Of a stretch of DNA of 64,000 nucleotides, positions 57,755 through 64,000 are shown piece by piece. Source of the stretch: Methylobacterium iners (GTDB lineage Bacteria > Pseudomonadota > Alphaproteobacteria > Rhizobiales > Beijerinckiaceae); contig NZ_BPQP01000013.1 in assembly GCF_022179305.1 (NCBI RefSeq), forward strand, positions 30,905 to 94,904, in the 5' to 3' direction. The position numbers were made by a program, and so were the translations under genes. Every line of letters begins with the position of its first letter. Positions within the stretch are counted from its first letter, which is position 1. The notes under the pieces were generated by a model. That model had not been told where the DNA came from and did no database searches. It was given only the letters and a program-made list of their open reading frames with translations.

Positions 57755-58507
57755 CTACTTGGGAACGGGCTCGCAAGTGCTGCCGTCGGGCGCCTGATCG
57801 TAGCATCGGCGCAAGGCGTGATCCTCGAGGCGCCCAAGCCGCTGATCGGCGATGGCGCGCCACCACTGAGCCGTGAGGCCGGTCCATTCCTCCTGCGCGA
57901 CCGTGCAGACCTGGACGCGGCGCCCCCCGGCGACACATCGGAGGGTCGCCGGCTTCGGGCCGTACTCGACGACACTGACGAGGGCGCGCGCGCTTTGCCG
58001 ATCCGCGGGCGGCACGGCCTTGTAGCCCTGGGTTCGCCCCCATCGCGCGTCCGTGCGCGTCGCGTCGTCCGCCCCGGAGAGTTCCGCCAAGGCAGGCACC
58101 CGGATGACCCGTCCGCCGCTTGAGTAAGCCTTCTCGAAACCTGCGGACATCTGCGGCCCGCGCCCCTCCTCGTCGGTCCCGACGATCGAAAGGACTTCCG
58201 TGGCATGCGCCTTCGCGTCAGCCGTTCCTGCGACCGGCCGGAGGCGATAGGCGTAGGTTCCTCCGCGGGGATAGCGAAGCTGCACCTCGGCATAGCGCTC
58301 GTCGATCCTGACGGCGCCGGGCCCGCTCTCCCCTGCCGCGGTGGAGGTCGGAATCGGATAGACGACCACGACGCCGCCATGGGTCAGCAGATCGCCGCCC
58401 AATTCGATCGTAAGGTCGCGCGCGGCCGGTTCCGCACGAAGGTCGCCGGCCTGCAGCCAGGCCAGCGCCAGAACCACCGCCGCGCGCATGGCCGGCTGAG
58501 CCCTCAT
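57755..58507 (-). CDS. Secreted protein of unknown function inside the ribosomal super-operon
   Basis: About 250 residues with a signal peptide (MRAAVVLALAWLQAGDLRAEP). The mature part is Tyr/Val/Arg-rich beta-like sequence (VVVVYPIPTSTAAG, YAEVQLRYPRGGTYAYRLRP) and a C-terminal half with four Cys (RCVAGG, VCTVAQ, RCYDQ, TCEPV) that could form two disulfides, plus EEWTGLTAQWWRAIADQR. No family recognised. The ATG at 58507 is chosen over 58489; the open frame continues upstream to 58714 into rpsQ. It lies 122 bases after rpsQ on the same strand and may be read from the S10 promoter. Confidence 0.7.
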   Translation of the reverse strand: MRAQPAMRAAVVLALAWLQAGDLRAEPAARDLTIELGGDLLTHGGVVVVYPIPTSTAAGESGPGAVRIDERYAEVQLRYPRGGTYAYRLRPVAGTADAKAHATEVLSIVGTDEEGRGPQMSAGFEKAYSSGGRVIRVPALAELSGADDATRTDARWGRTQGYKAVPPADRQSARALVSVVEYGPKPATLRCVAGGRRVQVCTVAQEEWTGLTAQWWRAIADQRLGRLEDHALRRCYDQAPDGSTCEPVPK

Positions 58508-58629
58508 CCGAGATCCCGCCCCGAGGCCAGCCCACGCGACGGCGGGAACCTGCGCCGCACCGCGCAAACGAGAGCGGGCGCGGAGATCTCCCGCGCCCGC
58601 CTCTGAAAGCATCGTTCCGGATACCGGCT

Positions 58630-58896
58630 TCAGGCCTCGGCGCCCGCCGCCTCGGCTGGCGCGGCCTCGTCCCCGACCAGCTTCCAGGTCTTCGTCTTCG
58701 AGAACGGCCGGCACTCCTCGATCGAGACCGTCTGCCCGACCTTGGCGACGTTCGTCTCGTCGTGGGCGTGGTAGTTCTTCGAACGGCGAACCGTCTTCTT
58801 CATGACCGGATGGGTGAAGCGCCGCTCCACCTTCACCACGATGGTCTTCTCGCCCTTGTCGCTGACGACAACACCCTGCAATACGCGCTTCGGCAT
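58630..58896 (-). CDS. rpsQ: 30S ribosomal protein S17
   Basis: 88 residues: [46 protein letters not shown] and [19 protein letters not shown], with an Ala/Glu tail. Last gene of the S10 part before the inserted segment; rplN, its usual neighbour, is 1.8 kb away. Confidence 0.97.
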   Translation of the reverse strand: MPKRVLQGVVVSDKGEKTIVVKVERRFTHPVMKKTVRRSKNYHAHDETNVAKVGQTVSIEECRPFSKTKTWKLVGDEAAPAEAAGAEA

Positions 58897-58906
58897 CGGT
58901 AACTCC

Positions 58907-59122
58907 TCAGGCCTGCGCCGACTTCAGCGTCTTCTGACGCTGAAGGGTGCGGACGCGGGCGATGTCGCGGCGAACCTCGCGGACGCGGGCGACGTTCTCG
59001 AGCTGGCCGGTGGCCCCCTGGAAGCGCAGGTTGAACTGCTCCTTCTTCAGGTTCAGCAGCTCGTCGTTCAATTGATCCGGCGACAGGGCGGCCAGATCAG
59101 ACTGTCTCTGCGATGACTTCAT
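58907..59122 (-). CDS. rpmC: 50S ribosomal protein L29
   Basis: 71 residues from the ATG at 59122, which follows [37 protein letters not shown] and [18 protein letters not shown] are diagnostic. Sits near the exit tunnel as part of the docking site for nascent-chain factors. Ten bases before rpsQ. Confidence 0.96.
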   Translation of the reverse strand: MKSSQRQSDLAALSPDQLNDELLNLKKEQFNLRFQGATGQLENVARVREVRRDIARVRTLQRQKTLKSAQA

Positions 59123-59136
59123 GATCCCCTCCCCTC

Positions 59137-59550
59137 TCAATCGGCGATGCGCTGGACGACCCGCGTACGGATCGGGAGCTTGGCGGCACCGAGGCGCAGA
59201 GCCTCCTTGGCGATGTCCTCGGCGACACCGTCGACCTCGAACATGATGCGGCCGGGATGCACGCGGGCGGCCCAGAATTCGGGCGCGCCCTTGCCCGAGC
59301 CCATGCGGACTTCCGTAGGCTTGGCCGTGACCGGTACGTCGGGGAAGATCCGGATCCAGACGCGGCCCTGGCGCTTCATCTCGCGGGTGATCGCGCGGCG
59401 GGCCGCCTCGATCTGCCGCGCAGTGACGCGCTCAGGTTCGATCGCCTTGAGGCCGAACTGACCGAAGTTGAGCTCGAAGCCGCCCTTGGCCGCACCGTGG
59501 ATGCGACCCTTGAACTGCTTACGAAACCTGGTTTTCTTGGGTTGCAACAT
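59137..59550 (-). CDS. rplP: 50S ribosomal protein L16
   Basis: 137 residues: [60 protein letters not shown] and [20 protein letters not shown]. Complete and of normal length; between rpsC and rpmC. Confidence 0.97.
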   Translation of the reverse strand: MLQPKKTRFRKQFKGRIHGAAKGGFELNFGQFGLKAIEPERVTARQIEAARRAITREMKRQGRVWIRIFPDVPVTAKPTEVRMGSGKGAPEFWAARVHPGRIMFEVDGVAEDIAKEALRLGAAKLPIRTRVVQRIAD

Positions 59551-59589
59551 GGCAGCCTCTCAACACCTCTCCTGGCGACTGGCGGACGA

Positions 59590-60336
59590 TCACGCGTTGG
59601 CGTGATCGCGCCTGCCACGCTCGCGGCCACCTTCGCCGTCGCGCTCGCGACGACCGCCCGAACGGCCGCCCTCGTCCTGCGCCTTCTTATCCTGCGCCAT
59701 CGGGTCGTGCTCGAGGATCTCGCCCTTGAACACCCAGACCTTGATCCCGCACGTCCCGTAGGTCGTGAAGGCGGTGGCGACACCGTAATCCACGTCGGCC
59801 CGCAGCGTGTGCAGCGGAACGCGTCCCTCGCGGTACCATTCCTGGCGCGCGATCTCGGCGCCGCCGAGACGGCCCGAGCAGTTGATCCGGATGCCCTCGG
59901 CGCCAAGACGCATCGCCGACTGCACGGCGCGCTTCATGGCGCGGCGGAAGGCGACGCGACGCTCGAGCTGCTGGGCGATCGAGTCGGCCACCAGCGTGGC
60001 GTCGATCTCGGGCTTGCGCACCTCGACGATGTTGATCGTGACATCGGCCTTGGTGAGCGTGCCGACGAGCTTGCGCAGCTTCTCGATATCCGCGCCCTTC
60101 TTGCCGATCACGACGCCGGGACGACCCGAGTGGATGGTGACGCGGCACTTCCGGTGCGGACGCTCGATGACGATCTTCGACACCGCCGCCTGCTTCAGCT
60201 GCTTCATGAGAGCGGCGCGGATCGCGACGTCCTCGTGCATCAGCTTGGCGTATTCGCCCTTCTGGGCGAACCAACGCGAGTCCCAGGTCCGGTTGATGCC
60301 GAGCCGCAGACCGATCGGATTGACTTTCTGGCCCAT
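59590..60336 (-). CDS. rpsC: 30S ribosomal protein S3
   Basis: 248 residues: [22 protein letters not shown]-domain [20 protein letters not shown] and the C-terminal [41 protein letters not shown]. An Arg/Gly/Glu-rich tail of about 35 residues follows, as is common in this class. Confidence 0.97.
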   Translation of the reverse strand: MGQKVNPIGLRLGINRTWDSRWFAQKGEYAKLMHEDVAIRAALMKQLKQAAVSKIVIERPHRKCRVTIHSGRPGVVIGKKGADIEKLRKLVGTLTKADVTINIVEVRKPEIDATLVADSIAQQLERRVAFRRAMKRAVQSAMRLGAEGIRINCSGRLGGAEIARQEWYREGRVPLHTLRADVDYGVATAFTTYGTCGIKVWVFKGEILEHDPMAQDKKAQDEGGRSGGRRERDGEGGRERGRRDHANA

Positions 60337-60346
60337 CAGGTCCTCC

Positions 60347-60733
60347 TCACGCCGCTTCGGCGGTTGGGACTTCGCGCACCACGATGGTGAGGTTCGCGAA
60401 GGGCTTCAGGATACGGGCGCCGCGGCCGCGGGCACGGGCGTGGAAGCGCTTCAGCACCAGCGCCTTGCCGACGAACGCCTCCTTGACGACGAGATCGTCG
60501 ACATCGAGGTCGTGGTTGTTCTCGGCGTTCGCAATGGCGCTCTCGAGGCACTTCTTGACCTCGCGGGCGATCCGCTTGCGGGAGAACTCGAGGTCGGCCA
60601 GCGCCGACTCGACCTTCTTGCCGCGGATGAGCTGCGCCACGAGGTTCAGCTTCTGCGGGCTGACGCGCAGCATGCGCGCGACGGCCTTGGCCTCGTTGTC
60701 GGGCAGTGCGCGGGGGGTGGCTTGCTTGCCCAT
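60347..60733 (-). CDS. rplV: 50S ribosomal protein L22
   Basis: 128 residues from the ATG at 60733: [63 protein letters not shown] and [22 protein letters not shown]. The open frame extends into rpsS, but this ATG gives the family N-terminus; the gap to the rpsS stop is one base. Confidence 0.97.
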   Translation of the reverse strand: MGKQATPRALPDNEAKAVARMLRVSPQKLNLVAQLIRGKKVESALADLEFSRKRIAREVKKCLESAIANAENNHDLDVDDLVVKEAFVGKALVLKRFHARARGRGARILKPFANLTIVVREVPTAEAA

Positions 60734-60734
60734 C

Positions 60735-61013
60735 TCAGCGCCTCTTCGCCTTCTTGTCGGCCGCGTGACCGTGGAAGGTGCGGGTCGGCGAGAACTCGCC
60801 GAACTTGTGACCGACCATTTCCTCGGAGACGTAGACCGGGATGTGCTTCTGTCCGTTGTGCACACCGAAGGTGAGCCCGACGAACTGCGGCAGGATCGTA
60901 GAGCGGCGGCTCCAGATCTTGATGACTTCGTTCCGGCTGGAGCCGCGCGCGGCCTCGGCCTTCTTGAGGAGGTAGCCGTCGATGAACGGCCCCTTCCAGA
61001 GCGAGCGTGCCAT
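60735..61013 (-). CDS. rpsS: 30S ribosomal protein S19
   Basis: 92 residues: [39 protein letters not shown] and [22 protein letters not shown]. Full-length, between rplB and rplV with very short gaps. Confidence 0.97.
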   Translation of the reverse strand: MARSLWKGPFIDGYLLKKAEAARGSSRNEVIKIWSRRSTILPQFVGLTFGVHNGQKHIPVYVSEEMVGHKFGEFSPTRTFHGHAADKKAKRR

Positions 61014-61019
61014 GGGCGA

Positions 61020-61856
61020 TTACTTCTTGCGGTTGTGACGGCTGGCGAGGATGAAGGTGTCGGTCCGCTTGTTGGACCGCGTCTTCTTCCCCTTCGTGGG
61101 CACGCCCCACGGCGTGACCGGGTTACGGCCGCCGGAGGTGCGTCCCTCACCGCCGCCGTGCGGGTGGTCGACCGGGTTCATGGCAACGCCGCGGTTGTGC
61201 GGGCGCTTGCCGAGCCAGCGATTGCGGCCGGCCTTGCCGAGCGAGATGTTCATGTGATCCGGGTTCGACACCGCGCCGACGCTGGCGAAGCACTGACCGT
61301 GGACCAGGCGCTGCTCGCCCGAGTTCAGGCGCAGTGTCACGTAGCCCTGGTCGCGGCCCACGATCTGCGCGTAATTGCCGGCCGAGCGGGCGATCGCGCC
61401 GCCCTTGCCGATCTTCAGCTCGACGTTGTGAACGATGGTGCCGACCGGCATGTTACCGCACGGACCGGCGTTGCCCGGCTTGATGTCGACCTGCTCGGCC
61501 GCAACGACCTTGTCGCCCGGCTGCAGGCGCTGCGGAGCCAGGATGTAGCTCTGCTTGCCGTCCGGGTAGCTGATCAGCGCGATGAAGGCCGTGCGGTTCG
61601 GATCGTACTCGATCCGCTCCACGGTGGCCGTCACGCCGAGCTGTTCGCGACGCTTGAAGTCGACGTTGCGCAGCGTGCGCTTGTGACCGCCGCCGCGGAA
61701 GCGGACGGTAACGCGGCCGAGGTTGTTGCGGCCGCCGGACGACGACTTGCCCTCGGTGAGCGCCTTGACCGGCTTGCCCTTGTAGAGCTCACGGCGGTCG
61801 ACGAGCACGAGCTGGCGCAGGCTCGGCGTGACCGGTTTGAATGTCTTCAAGGCCAT
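61020..61856 (-). CDS. rplB: 50S ribosomal protein L2
   Basis: 278 residues: [41 protein letters not shown], and the peptidyl-transferase-proximal region [21 protein letters not shown] with its conserved His. Ends [12 protein letters not shown]. Typical. Confidence 0.98.
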   Translation of the reverse strand: MALKTFKPVTPSLRQLVLVDRRELYKGKPVKALTEGKSSSGGRNNLGRVTVRFRGGGHKRTLRNVDFKRREQLGVTATVERIEYDPNRTAFIALISYPDGKQSYILAPQRLQPGDKVVAAEQVDIKPGNAGPCGNMPVGTIVHNVELKIGKGGAIARSAGNYAQIVGRDQGYVTLRLNSGEQRLVHGQCFASVGAVSNPDHMNISLGKAGRNRWLGKRPHNRGVAMNPVDHPHGGGEGRTSGGRNPVTPWGVPTKGKKTRSNKRTDTFILASRHNRKK

Positions 61857-61882
61857 CGGTTAAATCCCTACCCGGTCTTGTC

Positions 61883-62179
61883 TCAAAGCCCGGTCGTGAC
61901 GTCGATCGTCTCGCCTTCGGCGAGGGTGACGATCGCTTTCTTCACGTCCGAACGCTGCCCGCGGAGCCCGCGGAAGATCTTCTTCTTGCCCTTGGTGACA
62001 AGCGTGTTGACCGCCGTCACCTTCACGTCGAACAGCTTCTCGACCGCTTCCTTGATCTGCGGCTTCGTCGCCTTCGGCGCGACCCGGAACACGACCTTGT
62101 TCTGCTCGGTCAGGTTCGTCGCCTTCTCCGTGATCACGGGCGAGACGATGATGTCGTAGTGGCGCGGATCGGCACTCAT
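61883..62179 (-). CDS. rplW: 50S ribosomal protein L23
   Basis: 98 residues: [47 protein letters not shown] and [22 protein letters not shown]. Docking site for trigger factor and SRP at the exit tunnel. Its ATG overlaps the rplD stop (ATGA). Confidence 0.97.
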   Translation of the reverse strand: MSADPRHYDIIVSPVITEKATNLTEQNKVVFRVAPKATKPQIKEAVEKLFDVKVTAVNTLVTKGKKKIFRGLRGQRSDVKKAIVTLAEGETIDVTTGL

Positions 62180-62796
62180 TTGAAACGCGCCTCCAGCGCA
62201 TCGATCGCCGCGCGCGTCAGCACGAGCTTGTCGCGGCGCAGGATGTCGTAGACGTTGATGCCCTGGACCGGTAGCACGTCGATCTGGGGGATGTTGCGCG
62301 CCGCGCGGCCGAAATTCACGTCGACCTCGGACCCGCTGATGATCAGCGCGCTGGACAGGCCCATCTTGCCGAAGCGCTCGACGAGGCCCTTGGTCTTGCC
62401 GTCGGCGAGCTTCACGTCGTCGACGATGATCAGGGTCTCGCTCTTGGCCTTGGCCGAGAGTGCGTGACGAAGCGCGAGCGCCCGGACCTTCTTGGGCAGG
62501 TCATGGGCATGGCTGCGCACGACGGGGCCGAAGGCACGACCGCCGCCGCGGAACTGCGGGGCCGAGGCGGCGCCGTGGCGGGCGTTGCCGGTGCCCTTCT
62601 GCTTGTAGAGCTTCTTGCGCGTGCGGTTCACGTCCGAACGGTTCTTCACCGCATGCGTGCCGGCCTGGCGCTTGGCAAGCTGCCAGCGGACCATGCGCTG
62701 GAGGAGGTCGGCGCGGGGCTCGAGACCGAAGATGGTCTCGTCGAGCTCCACCGAGCCGGCGCCCTCGCCGTCGAGGGTGGTGATATCGAGCTTCAT
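62176..62796 (-). CDS. rplD: 50S ribosomal protein L4
   Basis: 206 residues from the ATG at 62796: [65 protein letters not shown] and [20 protein letters not shown]. The start shares one base with the rplC stop (TGATG); the longer open frame into rplC is not coding. Confidence 0.97.
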   Translation of the reverse strand: MKLDITTLDGEGAGSVELDETIFGLEPRADLLQRMVRWQLAKRQAGTHAVKNRSDVNRTRKKLYKQKGTGNARHGAASAPQFRGGGRAFGPVVRSHAHDLPKKVRALALRHALSAKAKSETLIIVDDVKLADGKTKGLVERFGKMGLSSALIISGSEVDVNFGRAARNIPQIDVLPVQGINVYDILRRDKLVLTRAAIDALEARFK

Positions 62797-63536
62797 CACG
62801 CGTTCTCCTCGGAAGCGGGAGCCTCGGGAGCCTCGACCTGGGCGGTCTCGGCAGCGGAATGGGTTTCGCGGAACTTGCCCGGCTGCGGCACGTCGGCGGG
62901 CAGCTTGCGCTTCACCGCGTCGCGAACCTGGATCCAGCCACCGGCCACGCCCGGCACCGCACCCTCGACGAGGATGAGGCCGCGCTCGGGGTCGGTCCGC
63001 ACGACGCGCAGGTTCTGGGTCGTGACCCGCTCGACGCCCATGTGGCCCGGCATCTTCTTGTTCTTGAAGGTCTTGCCCGGATCCTGACGGCCGCCGGTCG
63101 AACCGATCGAGCGGTGCGAGACCGAGACGCCGTGCGTCGCGCGCAGGCCGCCGAAGTTCCAGCGCTTCATGCCGCCGGCGAAGCCCTTGCCGGTGGTGGT
63201 GCCGGTGACGTCGACGAACTGGCCGGCGATGAAGTGGTCGGCCGTGATCTCGGCGCCGACCGGAATCATCGCGTCCTCGCTGACGCGGAACTCGGCGAGC
63301 TTCTGCTTCGGCTCGACCTTGGCGACGGCGAAGCGGCCGCGCTCGGCGCGCGACACGTTCTTCACCTTGGCCTTGCCGACGCCAACCTGAAGCGCGACGT
63401 AGCCGTCCTTCTCGGTGGTGCGGTGAGCGACCACCTGGCATTGATCGATCTTGAGCACGGTGACGGGGACATGCTCGCCCGCCTCCGTGAAGACGCGGGT
63501 CATGCCGACCTTCTGTGCAATGACGCCTGAGCGCAT
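62796..63536 (-). CDS. rplC: 50S ribosomal protein L3
   Basis: 246 residues: [66 protein letters not shown] and [13 protein letters not shown]. Contains the GGRQDP loop whose Gln is methylated by PrmB in some bacteria. A Glu/Ala tail extends the end. Confidence 0.97.
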   Translation of the reverse strand: MRSGVIAQKVGMTRVFTEAGEHVPVTVLKIDQCQVVAHRTTEKDGYVALQVGVGKAKVKNVSRAERGRFAVAKVEPKQKLAEFRVSEDAMIPVGAEITADHFIAGQFVDVTGTTTGKGFAGGMKRWNFGGLRATHGVSVSHRSIGSTGGRQDPGKTFKNKKMPGHMGVERVTTQNLRVVRTDPERGLILVEGAVPGVAGGWIQVRDAVKRKLPADVPQPGKFRETHSAAETAQVEAPEAPASEENA

Positions 63537-63586
63537 AGGTGTCTCCCTCGCGCGATGAAACGGTAAGCTCTAGGTCCCGGCGGGAC

Positions 63587-63895
<309 letters not shown>

Positions 63896-64000
63896 GACCT
63901 GAAACCTTGGCGGGAGGATGAGGAGCGGGCGCGAGGGCCCGCCCCTCTATCGATCCCTGCAGCAGACGACCGTGTTTGCGATTAATCGTTGATGGCGGCG

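Noticed and set aside
56829-58629. Insertion of the toxin-antitoxin segment by a transposon or integron
   Set aside because: No transposase, terminal inverted repeats or target duplications could be found at the borders with rpsQ and rplN; the mechanism is left open.

Overview
The window looks like chromosomal DNA of a GC-rich alphaproteobacterium of the order Hyphomicrobiales, most likely a Methylobacterium/Methylorubrum relative. This rests on the alphaproteobacterial gene order ubiG / lysC-ptsP-prfA-prmC-DUF4167, the complete S10-spc-alpha ribosomal cluster with alphaproteobacterial protein variants, a Tad pilus locus, and a GlgE/TreYZ trehalose cluster. No rRNA, tRNA, CRISPR array, insertion sequence or prophage was seen. 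The genus is an inference, not a database result.

Layout. (1) 1-11540, minus strand: an alpha-glucan/trehalose operon, treZ > malQ-treY fusion > glgE (with an extra N-terminal GH13 domain) > treS (cut by the left edge). (2) 11541-13501: a small DNA-annealing-like gene behind a LexA-type operator, an 84-residue unknown protein and a YidB-family protein. (3) 13502-24424: a Tad/Flp pilus locus with a divergent secretin-N-domain protein, Flp pilin, CpaA, CpaB, CpaC, CpaD, CpaE, CpaF, TadB, TadC and a convergent TPR lipoprotein (TadD-like). (4) 24485-35719: an M17 aminopeptidase, an EcsC-family protein, an AmpG-like MFS permease, a LOV histidine kinase with a translationally coupled receiver protein, mutS, and hrpB. 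(5) 35976-45138: a quinone-oxidoreductase-like MDR protein and ubiG (minus strand), divergent from lysC-ptsP-prfA-prmC-DUF4167 (plus strand). (6) 45183-46278: a methyltransferase-like unknown protein and a Pmp3/YqaE membrane peptide. (7) 46320-63895, minus strand: the ribosomal super-operon, read from rpsJ at the right down to rplQ at the left, ending in a strong intrinsic terminator.

The most unusual feature is that the ribosomal super-operon is interrupted in three places. Between rpsQ and rplN lie about 1.8 kb holding a MazEF/PemIK-type toxin-antitoxin pair, in the opposite orientation, and a secreted protein of unknown function. Between rpsK and rpoA sits a metallo-beta-lactamase-fold hydrolase. 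Between rpoA and rplQ sits a copy of an approximately 112-bp inverted-repeat element, whose second copy lies between mutS and hrpB.

How the parts work together. TreZ and TreY turn linear glucan into trehalose; TreS converts trehalose to maltose, which (after phosphorylation by a kinase not in the window) feeds GlgE to extend alpha-glucan; MalQ rearranges short glucans. The Tad genes encode a nearly complete pilus machine (pilin, peptidase, secretin, pilotin, ATPases, platform proteins) but lack TadE/F minor pilins here. Candidate regulatory sites are a LexA-type box at 11838-11852, a CtrA-like box at 15364-15379 and a toxin-antitoxin operator palindrome at 57112-57123. All regulatory calls are pattern-based and untested.
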